Shown: positions 27,048 through 35,991 of the stretch, in pieces
How positions within the stretch are numbered: position 1 is the first letter of the stretch
Layout: each line of letters begins with the position of its first letter
NCBI RefSeq assembly: GCF_900105145.1
Contig: NZ_LT629752.1
Span: 1,054,001 to 1,118,000 of the forward strand
DNA from: Polaribacter sp. KT25b
Lineage (GTDB): Bacteria; Bacteroidota; Bacteroidia; Flavobacteriales; Flavobacteriaceae
Reading direction: 5' to 3'
DNA length: 64,000 nt
Position numbers and translations under genes: made by a program
The notes under the pieces: generated by a model
The model's database searches: none
What the model was told of the DNA's origin: nothing
The model's input: the letters and a program-made list of their open reading frames with translations, nothing else

Positions 27048-30000
27048 TTATTTTCTAATCAAAGAAAAGTGTCCTTTTTTGTTGATGGCTGGTTTTGTTA
27101 TGTCCGCAGGAATTAGCGTAACATTAAACCAGTAATCATCAGAAGAAAGCGTTTTTCCTCCATAAGTTCCGTCCCAACCTTGGCCGTCAATTGGTAACTG
27201 AGCTACTAATTTTCCGTATCTGTTAAAAATATTGATACTACTATTTGGGTAAAAAGTTTTGTTTGCACCTCTTACAATCCAAGTGTCATTATCTCCGTCA
27301 GCATTTGGTGTAAAGAATTTTGGAAATTGAATAACAGAAACTAACAAAGTTGTATCTGGAGAACATCCGTTTTTATCGTTTACAATTATTTTATAAATTC
27401 CGCCTTCTAGGTTTTCAAAAAGAGGATCGTCTTGAAAACCAGCAAAAGGAATTCTCGTATTTTCATCTGTGTTTTCAATTGCAAATTGATAATCACCAGG
27501 ACCTAAATCATTGTCAATTGTGTTAATTGCTATAGATAAATTGCTTTCGCTACCAATATTATTAGATTCATCAATAATGGTGATAAAACTATTTTCTAAA
27601 GTTGCAATATTTGATTCGTTTATAACAATTGTTTCTGTTCTAGAACAGAAAGTTCCGTTAGTAGTTGTAGCAGTTACAGTGTAAGTTCCCGCAACGGAAA
27701 TATTAACATTGTCTTCTGTGCTAACTGTATCTCCGTTTTGATATTTCCAAACATATTCGTAAGTACCTTTCTGATTTTCTACAAAAATATTAAGTGGTAA
27801 ATTGTTTAAACACAAAATTTGCGGAGTTGTTACCGTAAAATCTGGTAATGGATTTACAATTACATCAAAAAAGGCATCATCATTTATACAGCCAGTTTTT
27901 TTGTTTTGTATGCGAACATAAATTGTTTCTGTTGCTGATGAGTTTTCGTAAGGAGATGAAATTGGTAAATCTCCAGATGTTGCATTTGCTTTTGATGAAT
28001 GAAAAGTTACATTAAAATCATCTGGATCTTGAGAAGCGCCTAAAATTTCAGGAATTTTCCCGTCTAAATCGATGGTTTGAATAATGTTATTTGCATCATC
28101 AAAATCATCATTATTATCACATTCAGAAAGATTAGAAATTGTTTCGAAAGTTGGTTCCGGATTTACAATTACATCAAAATTAGAAATTCCATTTGCACAT
28201 TGTGCATCAGCATTATAAACACGTACATAAATTGTTTCTCGATAAGGTGTTAAATTAGTATATGGTGAAACTAAAGGTGAATTTCCATTTTGTGCTTCTG
28301 CAAGTGATCTGTGATAAGTTACTGTAAATAAACTAGGATCTTGAGTTCCTAAAATTCCTGCAGTTTGGCTTTCTAAATTAATTGTGTCAGAGAACCCGTT
28401 TCTAGCAGAACCATCGGTATTATCATCGCAAACTTCTAAATCGCCTACAAAATTGGCAATTGGTAAAGGATTTACAATTAAATTAAAAGTTGTGTGATCT
28501 GTAAAACAGCCAGTTGAATTATTTGTAACTCTAACATAAATGGTCTGTAAATCTCTTACAGAATTTGTAAAAGGAGATGAAAGAGGATCGTTTCCAGAAT
28601 TTGCATTTGCGGCAGAATCATGATATGTAACTGTAAAATCTGCTGGATTTTGAGTTCCTAAAATTGTTGCAGTTTGACTTTCTAAATTAAAGCTTTGTAC
28701 AATTCCGTTTGTTGCGTCTCCATCATTTATATCGTCACATAATTCTAAATCATCAACAGTTTTTGCGGTTGGAACAGAATTGGTTTTTAAATATAATTCT
28801 CCAGTTCCATTACAATTGTTATTATTTTTGTTGGTGATTTTAAAATAAATAGTTTGTCTAGTTATGTTTGATGGAAAGCCAATGTTTCTGTAATTAGAAA
28901 TGTCGGTAATTTTGTTGATAACAGCAGTTCTGTCGTCTTTAGATTCGTAATAAGAAACTTCTAAATCGGGTCTTAAAATTGCAGGGAAGAAGAATAAAAT
29001 TTCTGATTCTGCGTCGCTAAAATTAAAATTAGTAATTCCGTCTGTATCATTATTTAATGCTCCGTTTGTTCCATCAGTTTGAAGAAAATCATCACAAACA
29101 GCTGGGAATTCTTTGTTGTAAATAACATCTGCAGAAGCTTCAACTTCTAAATTAATTTTAGAGATATTGTAGCATCCTTCAGTAGAAATTGTTCTAACCC
29201 AAGCTTCTCCATTTTGATTTACAGGATATCGTAATTTGTCTGTAATTTCTGGGGTTCCTGCTATTGCATGCGCTTCGGTTGCAAAATATGTAAAAGTTTC
29301 ATTTTTGTAATTTGATGAAATACTAATTTCTGCTTCAGTAAGGTTTATAGTAGAAATTCTGTCTAAATCATCATCACATTGTTTTAATTCTACAATAGCT
29401 GTAACTATTGGTTTAGGGTTAACAGTTAGGGTAATTATGTCTGATGTTATTGTACAGGCATTTCCCGTTCTATTTAAAACAACTCTGTACTTATTGTTGT
29501 TGTAAGTTAAAGGTATATTAGTAAGTTTTAACGAATTGGTGCTACTTTCACTATAGATAGCATCATCTGAAATGATGTTCCATGTTGTGCCGTCAATTGA
29601 AACCCACCATTGAAAACTATCAGCAGTAGTTTCTATTGTAATTGTGTCTGTAGAAGCTTCACAAAAAATTTCATCTTCAAATTTTGTAATAACTATTGGA
29701 GCGCTTGTTATATAATCTAAATTAGGAGTTGTATATCCATTTGTGATGTTTAATACTTTTCCATTTGTATCTACTTGAAATGGACTTGCGTCAATGATTC
29801 CATCGGAGTTAGCATCAGTAAAACCGGCTTCTTTAGTGTCAAAACAAGCATCATCGTCTGAGTCTAGTTCCAAGAAATTTAAAATAGTATCAGAATCAGT
29901 ATCTGTAATTGTGTAATTAAGAATTGCATTATCAGCAGTTGTTTCTAGATTGTTAATAAGACCGTTAATTCCAACTGAGGTTGCGTTTGCATCATCAATA

Positions 30001-32531
30001 ATTCCATCATTGTTTGTATCCACTAAATTATGACCAGCTTCTGCTAAATCAAAAATTCCATCATTGTCTGAATCAACATCTAAGTAATTAGGAATGCCAT
30101 CATTATCTGTGTCAATATTTGTGATAATTCCGTTAAAAATATCGTCTAAACCATCTTGATTTACATCAAGATTTGATAATATAATCTGTGGAGAAGAAGC
30201 TTCTGAAATATCAGGAATTCCATCATTATCAGAATCTAAATCAAACATGTTCTCAATTCCATCGCCGTCAGAATCCAAAGAAAAACAAGTAAGTTGAATG
30301 TTTCCATTAAATGTTGATGTAGCAGCTATTCCTGAAGATTGATGTTTAAAATCGATTTGATCTACTTGATTTGCTAAAAACTCAAAAGTACTTGCCGCTC
30401 CAGTTGTATTTGATTTATATTTATACCAGATTTCTGATGCAGAAATATTGGTAATTCCGTCTTCAAATTCGCCATCAAAATTAGTGTCGATTAAAAGTTG
30501 GTCATCAGGGTCTAAAAGTGTGATATTTTTAGAGTTTGGGCCAATTTTTAGGATAAAAAATTCTCCAGCAACTACTTTATGGTCAAAAGCTTTGTTTTGA
30601 GTAAATTTAAAGTTGATTTTTTGATTAAAGTTAATTTCATATTTTAATTTAGAATCTGTTGCAGGATTTATTACGGAAACAAAATCCCCTTCAGTATTTC
30701 CTGTAAAAGAATTGGTGGGTTCTGTTATTGTGAAAATAGGTGTTGTAATTGATGAAGTTTTTGTATTGTCTGCAAAAATTATTTCAGGATTATTAATATC
30801 TGATAAATTTAAAGCTGCGTTTCCAAAAGATTCATCACAATTTAAAATTCCGTCATTATCAAGATCAACATCTAAATTATCTATAATTAAATCGCCGTCA
30901 AAATCATCAGGACAAATACTAACAGGTATTTCAATAGATTCAAAAGTAGCTCCTGTACAGTCGATAATTCCAACTAATTTATATCTTCCAGGTTCAGATG
31001 CAATAGGTTTGTAACTAGAATTAGTACTTCTTTCTTCCCAAGTTAATGTGGTTTCATTGTAATAATACCATTTTATGCCTCCATCAAAAAGTTCTGTGTT
31101 TGCTGCTTGTAAAGTAATGTTAGGTATACAATTTCCTAAAGAAGAAACGGTTGTGTTAAAATTAATTTCTGGAGCAGAAGGAAACCCAGAATAAAAACTA
31201 CCAGAAGTGGCTGCTCCATTTCTGTTAAAATAAGCACAATATAATTCTTCGCTGCTTTCTACACTTACATTTCCTGTAAGGCCTGTTATTTTATAAGTAA
31301 CATAATCAGGGTTTCCGTTTACAGAACTTGGTCCAGTTGAACTAAATGAAGAGGTTGGTAGCCCATTAATACTAACAGTTGCGCCAGTATTTGTAACTAT
31401 CGTTACCCCTCCTCCAAAGTTATTACTTCCAATTTCGTCAATTGATGATATGTTGTCTACATTTCCTTTGCTTTCACAATTTAAAGGAGGTACAAAAAAT
31501 AAACCTTGGTTGGCGGCGTCGTCACCAAAACCAACACCTTGATAAGCAAATGCAGGTTTTGATGTTTCTATGTACATGTTTCCATTTGCATTGTAATATC
31601 CTCCTTCGATAACATGAAATTCTCCTGTGTTTATTGTTTTAACAACTGTACCTCCAACTTTTATTTCTGTATTGTTTTCGTGGGCAACAATAAGCACATT
31701 TTCCCATTCATCTTCTCCGTCTCCTCTAACAAAAATATATTCAGTTCCAATTTTTGATGCATCTACAATTTGATCTATACCATAGTCTCTATTATTACTG
31801 CCTTCATAAAAACTACCCGTTGCAGAACCCGAGTTTACTACAATAGGTTTTTCTGAGTGAATTAAAGTTCCTATTAAGTCATTTGGATCTCCTCCAGCAT
31901 CCGAAGATACAGAAACTATAAAGCTTTCTCCTCTATTTAGATTTTTTGTGAAAGGGAGAGAGCCAGAATAGTTGTTAATTGAAATTCCTGCAGAAAAATC
32001 ATCAAAAGTAATATTAGTATCATCTTCTGTTGCCATTACAGAAATAAAATTTAAAAAACCTCCTTTGGGAGAAGGGCTCCAAAAACCTCCCATTCTAAAA
32101 TCGGTTCCTAAAGCCGAATTCCCTTTACTAACTATTGCTGCTGCTTGAAATGTACTTGAAGATACCATTCTGATTGAAACATAGATTACGTCGTCTGCTT
32201 CAATAATATAGCCTTTAGTAGTTATAATTGTTGCGGTATTATTAGATTCTTGAAATAATTGATCGCCAACTCTTGATGAAGTTGTAGTGTAGGGTTTAGA
32301 GTTTGAAACAGTTCCTTTTATTTCTTCGGATGAAGGTCTACCGATAGGTGTTATTGTAAAGTTAACATTATTATTTTTAGGAGTAGAAATATATATGTAT
32401 TGATTTTCAATAGGATCATCACTCGTAATTGGTGGTAAATAATGTGTTTTACTTAATTGAGCATTAGTGTTTTGAAAAGTAAAAAAACTAATTAAAAATA
32501 GAATTGAATAAAAAAAGGATTTTTTTAACAT
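27048..32531 (-). CDS. Large T9SS type B surface protein (IgGFc-binding-like N-terminus, TSP3-like calcium repeats, tandem repeats)
   Basis: A 1827-residue exported protein (signal peptide ends near TNAQ). The first ~450 residues resemble the IgGFc-binding-like domain found at the N-terminus of Bacteroidota surface proteins. Aspartate-rich thrombospondin type 3-like calcium motifs follow (about 555-580 and 755-920, e.g. DSDNDGIPDISEA). Then come several ~90-residue repeats (about 1210-1580), each with (E/L)CDDxxDG...VTYHxSxAxAxxG...TIYVRVxN. A gliding-motility-type C-terminal sorting domain ends it (about 1740-1827: FPKFFTPNADGDNDTW, FNRYGKLV, GWDGTYGGK). It is probably an adhesin or matrix protein. 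Confidence 0.9.
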   Translation of the reverse strand: MLKKSFFYSILFLISFFTFQNTNAQLSKTHYLPPITSDDPIENQYIYISTPKNNNVNFTITPIGRPSSEEIKGTVSNSKPYTTTSSRVGDQLFQESNNTATIITTKGYIIEADDVIYVSIRMVSSSTFQAAAIVSKGNSALGTDFRMGGFWSPSPKGGFLNFISVMATEDDTNITFDDFSAGISINNYSGSLPFTKNLNRGESFIVSVSSDAGGDPNDLIGTLIHSEKPIVVNSGSATGSFYEGSNNRDYGIDQIVDASKIGTEYIFVRGDGEDEWENVLIVAHENNTEIKVGGTVVKTINTGEFHVIEGGYYNANGNMYIETSKPAFAYQGVGFGDDAANQGLFFVPPLNCESKGNVDNISSIDEIGSNNFGGGVTIVTNTGATVSINGLPTSSFSSTGPSSVNGNPDYVTYKITGLTGNVSVESSEELYCAYFNRNGAATSGSFYSGFPSAPEINFNTTVSSLGNCIPNITLQAANTELFDGGIKWYYYNETTLTWEERSTNSSYKPIASEPGRYKLVGIIDCTGATFESIEIPVSICPDDFDGDLIIDNLDVDLDNDGILNCDESFGNAALNLSDINNPEIIFADNTKTSSITTPIFTITEPTNSFTGNTEGDFVSVINPATDSKLKYEINFNQKINFKFTQNKAFDHKVVAGEFFILKIGPNSKNITLLDPDDQLLIDTNFDGEFEDGITNISASEIWYKYKSNTTGAASTFEFLANQVDQIDFKHQSSGIAATSTFNGNIQLTCFSLDSDGDGIENMFDLDSDNDGIPDISEASSPQIILSNLDVNQDGLDDIFNGIITNIDTDNDGIPNYLDVDSDNDGIFDLAEAGHNLVDTNNDGIIDDANATSVGINGLINNLETTADNAILNYTITDTDSDTILNFLELDSDDDACFDTKEAGFTDANSDGIIDASPFQVDTNGKVLNITNGYTTPNLDYITSAPIVITKFEDEIFCEASTDTITIETTADSFQWWVSIDGTTWNIISDDAIYSESSTNSLKLTNIPLTYNNNKYRVVLNRTGNACTITSDIITLTVNPKPIVTAIVELKQCDDDLDRISTINLTEAEISISSNYKNETFTYFATEAHAIAGTPEITDKLRYPVNQNGEAWVRTISTEGCYNISKINLEVEASADVIYNKEFPAVCDDFLQTDGTNGALNNDTDGITNFNFSDAESEILFFFPAILRPDLEVSYYESKDDRTAVINKITDISNYRNIGFPSNITRQTIYFKITNKNNNNCNGTGELYLKTNSVPTAKTVDDLELCDDINDGDATNGIVQSFNLESQTATILGTQNPADFTVTYHDSAANANSGNDPLSSPFTNSVRDLQTIYVRVTNNSTGCFTDHTTFNLIVNPLPIANFVGDLEVCDDNTDGSARNGFSDTINLESQTAGILGTQDPSLFTVTYHRSLAEAQNGNSPLVSPYTNLTPYRETIYVRVYNADAQCANGISNFDVIVNPEPTFETISNLSECDNNDDFDDANNIIQTIDLDGKIPEILGASQDPDDFNVTFHSSKANATSGDLPISSPYENSSATETIYVRIQNKKTGCINDDAFFDVIVNPLPDFTVTTPQILCLNNLPLNIFVENQKGTYEYVWKYQNGDTVSTEDNVNISVAGTYTVTATTTNGTFCSRTETIVINESNIATLENSFITIIDESNNIGSESNLSIAINTIDNDLGPGDYQFAIENTDENTRIPFAGFQDDPLFENLEGGIYKIIVNDKNGCSPDTTLLVSVIQFPKFFTPNADGDNDTWIVRGANKTFYPNSSINIFNRYGKLVAQLPIDGQGWDGTYGGKTLSSDDYWFNVTLIPADITKPAINKKGHFSLIRK

Positions 32532-32562
32532 ACAAGTTGCTATATAGAATAAATTATTTTGT

Positions 32563-32594
32563 CAAAAATAGTTAGAAATTAATCAAAAATTCAA
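32563..32594 (-). promoter_or_regulatory. Promoter of the large surface protein
   Basis: On the minus strand TTG (32592-32594), 21 nt, TATTTTTG (32563-32570), about 32 nt upstream of the start codon. This fits the Bacteroidota consensus. Confidence 0.6.
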
Positions 32595-32726
32595 ACAATT
32601 ACCTAAAATTAAGTAACAAAGAAGGTTTAATTGCTACATATAATTAAAGTAATATTTCTTTTACTAAAAAAAAATAACGAAATTGCTTGTCTAAAAATTG
32701 TTCAACTTTAAAAACTAAAAAAAAAT

Positions 32727-34070
32727 ATGTCTGATGATTTTGATTTATTAGAAACTAATTCTGCTGAAAAAACTGAAAAGGTAGATGTAAATTGGGGTAA
32801 AGCTGTAGATACTATGAAGTCTAAATTGGCTCAAGAAGATGATCCTCAACAACGTCAAAAAATCTTAAATGCTACCTTAGATGATGTTGTACATATGGCA
32901 GAAAAAGATAGAACTACACTTTTAGATGCTATTAAAGATTTAACAGACTATCAAGATGAAGTTGGTATTATGTTCGAAAAATTTTCGGCATTAAACCCAA
33001 CAGAACAAAAAGTGATAGACGATGCTCAAAAAGAACTAGAAAGAGCAAGAATTGAATTAGAAGACGCACAAAATAAACCAGATACTTGGTGGAACAATCT
33101 TTGGGGAAGAAAATCCAAGATTAAAAAAGAAGAAGTAGAGTTTGCAGAAGCAGAAAAAATTAGAGCAGGAGCAGATAATAAAGCAAAAGCAATGTTTCAG
33201 CAACGTATAGAAAGTGCAGATATTCAAACTTTATTAAGTGAACTTTCTTATAAATCTCAAGCAGCAGTAAGTCGTTTAAAAAACAGAGAAGTAGAAATTA
33301 AAGAAGTTGAAGAAAAGCTAAAAGATGCAATTGTAGAAGCTTCTAAAAACCATACAAAAGCTTTAGAAAAGAAGAAAGAAATAGAAGATAAGTTAGAAGA
33401 GCAATATGCTTTATTAAAACAATCTCGTCAAGAATTAGACGAAATTGCTGACAAACAATCTACAGAATATTCAGAAGCTATTGGAAAAGTTACCACTTTA
33501 GAGCAAAAAGTAGAAGAGTTAGAAGGTCTTAAAAATGCATATACAACTTTAGCAGCTTCCAAAGATAGTTTTGTTCACAAACACAATTTAACAATCAAAG
33601 TTTTAACTTCTTTGCGTTCAAATTTACAAACACATAGAGCTAAATTAAAGTCAGATACTGAAGAGCGATTAAAGTATTATGATGGTTATGTAGTTGCCTT
33701 AAAAGCAAGAACAGATCAAGAATTTGCGGCTATTTTAGAGCATTTAGGAGTAAAAACCGATGAGCATATAGGTGCAACTTTAGCGTCAATGCATTCTGCA
33801 AGTGCCAGAGCTCGTCAAGAAATGATGGACAATATTCCTGTTCACGAAAAAGTAATGAAAGGTGTGTACAGCACTTATGCAGAAGCGTTACAAGAAATTA
33901 GAGAAAAGGATGGAGATATTCAAAAGAACTTTGCAGACAGATATGGAATTGATATGAAAGAGATTTTCGAAGATTTCTATAAAGCTGATAAAGAAACTCC
34001 AGTTTTAGAAGATAATTCCACAACAGAAGCACCTAAAAAAGAGGTTTCTGATGATGATATGTTAAGCTAA
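32727..34070 (+). CDS. Cytoplasmic coiled-coil protein, first gene of AAA+ cluster
   Basis: A 447-residue acidic protein with no signal peptide or membrane segment. The N-terminal ~100 residues are helical (WGKAVDTMKSKLAQEDDPQQRQKIL). Long coiled coils occupy about 95-135 and 185-300 (VEEKLKDAIVEASKNHTKALEK). The tail ends in DDDMLS. Length and helicity recall PspA/ESCRT-III-like or TelA-like partners of AAA+ proteins, but I cannot align it to either. The family is unrecognised. Same strand as the downstream AAA+ genes, interrupted by a repeat and a toxin-antitoxin pair. Confidence 0.75.
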   Translation: MSDDFDLLETNSAEKTEKVDVNWGKAVDTMKSKLAQEDDPQQRQKILNATLDDVVHMAEKDRTTLLDAIKDLTDYQDEVGIMFEKFSALNPTEQKVIDDAQKELERARIELEDAQNKPDTWWNNLWGRKSKIKKEEVEFAEAEKIRAGADNKAKAMFQQRIESADIQTLLSELSYKSQAAVSRLKNREVEIKEVEEKLKDAIVEASKNHTKALEKKKEIEDKLEEQYALLKQSRQELDEIADKQSTEYSEAIGKVTTLEQKVEELEGLKNAYTTLAASKDSFVHKHNLTIKVLTSLRSNLQTHRAKLKSDTEERLKYYDGYVVALKARTDQEFAAILEHLGVKTDEHIGATLASMHSASARARQEMMDNIPVHEKVMKGVYSTYAEALQEIREKDGDIQKNFADRYGIDMKEIFEDFYKADKETPVLEDNSTTEAPKKEVSDDDMLS

Positions 34071-34091
34071 TTTTTAAAAGAAAATTATTTG

Positions 34092-34195
34092 AAGGGCGTT
34101 TCCCTGATGAAAAATCAGGGTCAGGCTTTCCATTATATCTTTTTTCAGAAAAAGAAAAAAGGATGCCATTTCAATCCTTAACGCAGGCTTACTTG
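34092..34195. repeat. Interspersed non-coding repeat, copy 1 (two hairpins plus ATGCCATTTCAATC core)
   Basis: The element reads GGGCGTTTCCC, hairpin CCCTGAT-GAAAA-ATCAGGG (34102-34120), TCAGGCTTTCC, hairpin CTTTTTTC/GAAAAAAG (34139-34161), then ATGCCATTTCAATC (34163-34176) and CTTAACGCAGGCTTA. Elements of this design are, from memory, scattered through flavobacterial genomes. A relative lies at 42.7 kb. Nothing else is seen in the 34071-34279 spacer except the promoter of the toxin-antitoxin pair. Confidence 0.6.
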
Positions 34196-34272
34196 TTGCT
34201 TTTTAGATAACTAAAAGTGCATTGTTTATTTAAAGATAATATCAAATTAAAACACAAAATATAAATATATAT

Positions 34273-34280
34273 TATATTTG
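34273..34280 (+). promoter_or_regulatory. -7 element of the toxin-antitoxin operon (TATATTTG)
   Basis: TATATTTG ends 17 nt before the ATG of the antitoxin gene. It argues against the GTG at 34280 as the start, since that GTG overlaps the box. Confidence 0.5.
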
Positions 34281-34297
34281 TGAAAAATAAATATAAA

Positions 34298-34543
34298 ATG
34301 GCAACATTCACATCTTCTTTACCAGATGCTCTTTTAGAAAAACTATCAACTTTAGCAAAAGAGTTAAAGCTTCCTAAAAATAGGCTTATAGAAAATGCTT
34401 TAGAATTATACTTAGAGCAAATAGAAAAAGCGAGTTATATAAAATCGTATCAGCAAGCTGCTACAGATAAAGATATTTTAGTGGTTGCAGAAGAAGGTAT
34501 GCAAGATTATTTTAATACTGTTAATAATGCAGATTCTAAATAA
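34298..34543 (+). CDS. Ribbon-helix-helix antitoxin
   Basis: An 81-residue protein from the ATG at 34298 (an in-frame GTG six codons earlier is less likely). The N-terminal half is a ribbon-helix-helix: beta strand ATFTSSLP, then LLEKLSTLAKELKLPKNRLIENALELYLEQ. The C-terminal tail (AEEGMQDYFNTVNNADSK) probably wraps the toxin. Its stop codon shares one base with the toxin start, the usual coupling of antitoxin and MazF-like toxin. Confidence 0.85.
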   Translation: MATFTSSLPDALLEKLSTLAKELKLPKNRLIENALELYLEQIEKASYIKSYQQAATDKDILVVAEEGMQDYFNTVNNADSK

Positions 34544-34875
34544 TGAAGCAAGGTGAAATTTGGGAGTTATATTTAAATCCTACAGAAGGAAGTGAACAAA
34601 GTGGAAGAAGACCAGCTGTAATTATTAGCGGTAATATGCTAAACAAATATTTACAAGTTGTAATTGTTTGTCCTTTAACCACAAGTGTTAAGAATTATAA
34701 AGGCAATTTAATTATCAAACCAAATGCAAAAAATGGTTTAACTAAAATTTCTGAAGTATTAACTTTTCACGTTCGTTCAGTTTCTAAAACACGTTTCGAT
34801 AAAAAATTAGGCGAAATTCCATTAAAAGATGTTGAGGTCATTAAAAAAACCTTAAACGATATTTTGAAGTACTAG
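34543..34875 (+). CDS. MazF/PemK-like toxin (endoribonuclease)
   Basis: A 110-residue MazF/PemK-fold protein: KQGEIWELYLNPTEGSEQSGRRPAVIIS at the N-terminus (loop and RP motif), CPLTTSVKNYKGNL and HVRSVSKTRFDKKLGEI. The family cuts mRNA when freed from antitoxin. The ORF appears intact. It ends 2 nt before the next gene of the AAA+ cluster, so read-through is likely. Confidence 0.9.
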   Translation: MKQGEIWELYLNPTEGSEQSGRRPAVIISGNMLNKYLQVVIVCPLTTSVKNYKGNLIIKPNAKNGLTKISEVLTFHVRSVSKTRFDKKLGEIPLKDVEVIKKTLNDILKY

Positions 34876-34877
34876 CT

Positions 34878-35921
34878 ATGATAACAACTCCCTTAGATTC
34901 TGCTGTTTTAAACACCAAAGAACAATACGTTTTTTATCACAAAATGGTAGATTTTGTTTTAAAAGAAATTATTGTAAGAATACAGCAAGAGCAATTGTGC
35001 AGTCAACAAGAAGTGGTGTTTTTTAAGCAATATTCAGATTTACTTTTATATTCTATTGAGGCAATGCGTATTAAATATATGTATGATGAAGAAGATAATA
35101 TGAAAGTAGATTTAACAGATTCTGGATTCCCTAATTATTTAGAATTTAGATATTTGTATAACGATTTAGAGCTTAGAAAACAATATTTAGATAAATTAGT
35201 AGATACAAGTATTTTAAAAGAACAATTTTTAGATACGCTTTTAAGAAAAAAGCAACCCATAAAAAAAACAGAACTTTTTAAAGCATCATCAATAATTTAT
35301 TACACTTCTGTAGAAAGACAATTCATTTTCAATCGATTTGTGCAAGGTAAAATTTTAGATGCTCCAAAAGATGCGAATTACGATTATGTTACCAGCTGGA
35401 GTTTTTACGATGTTAGTCATAATAGACCATTTATCTGTTTTATGTATTTCAATTACGATGGAAATAATGCGATTAAGGATAAAGAAAAAATTTATCAAAC
35501 TTTAAAAGAAAGTGCAGATAGAGAAATGTCTTTAGACACAATGGCTTATAATATTGATCGAAAATTAACAGGAATTCAACCAAAACACATCAAAAGAATA
35601 GATCTTGGGCCTTTACACAATGTTTTTGCTAAGGATGAAAACCAAATTACACACGCAATTTTAAGCGGAATTTCAAGCAAAACAGTTTCATTAGAATCTT
35701 ATGCTGTTTCTTTAACCATTGATGAAGTTTTTTCTGGAGACACATTTACAGAAGGCGGATTTTTCTCAAAACAGACAATGCAAAAATGGAGCGATGTTAT
35801 CAAACAAAAATATCTTTTTGCACCACATAGAATTATTCAACTTTTGCACAATCAAATTCCTAGGTCACTAGATAATTTAGCCAAAGAACCTATTCAAATG
35901 GCAGATTTGAAAGTTAAATAA
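34878..35921 (+). CDS. Unknown protein of the AAA+ cluster (347 residues)
   Basis: A soluble, mixed alpha/beta protein with no signal peptide or membrane segment. The N-terminal ~130 residues are helical (KMVDFVLKEIIVRIQQEQLCS). A beta-rich centre follows (YDYVTSWSFYDVSHNRPFICFMYFNYDGNN). No catalytic motif or known domain is recognised. It lies 2 nt after the MazF-like gene and 70 nt before the AAA+ gene, so it is part of the same transcription unit. It may be an adaptor or substrate of the ATPase; that is inference. Confidence 0.65.
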   Translation: MITTPLDSAVLNTKEQYVFYHKMVDFVLKEIIVRIQQEQLCSQQEVVFFKQYSDLLLYSIEAMRIKYMYDEEDNMKVDLTDSGFPNYLEFRYLYNDLELRKQYLDKLVDTSILKEQFLDTLLRKKQPIKKTELFKASSIIYYTSVERQFIFNRFVQGKILDAPKDANYDYVTSWSFYDVSHNRPFICFMYFNYDGNNAIKDKEKIYQTLKESADREMSLDTMAYNIDRKLTGIQPKHIKRIDLGPLHNVFAKDENQITHAILSGISSKTVSLESYAVSLTIDEVFSGDTFTEGGFFSKQTMQKWSDVIKQKYLFAPHRIIQLLHNQIPRSLDNLAKEPIQMADLKVK

Positions 35922-35991
35922 AATTTGAAAAAGAATTACAAAATTAGTAAGTGGCTAACAGCCAAAATCAAATTGCTAAAAGCTAAAAAAA

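Noticed and set aside
32727..34070. Coiled-coil protein as a TelA or PspA homologue
   Set aside because: Length and helicity are similar, but I could not find the characteristic motifs of either family, so no family name was given.
34280..34297. GTG start for the RHH antitoxin
   Set aside because: It overlaps the TATATTTG promoter box; the ATG at 34298 gives the normal RHH N-terminus.
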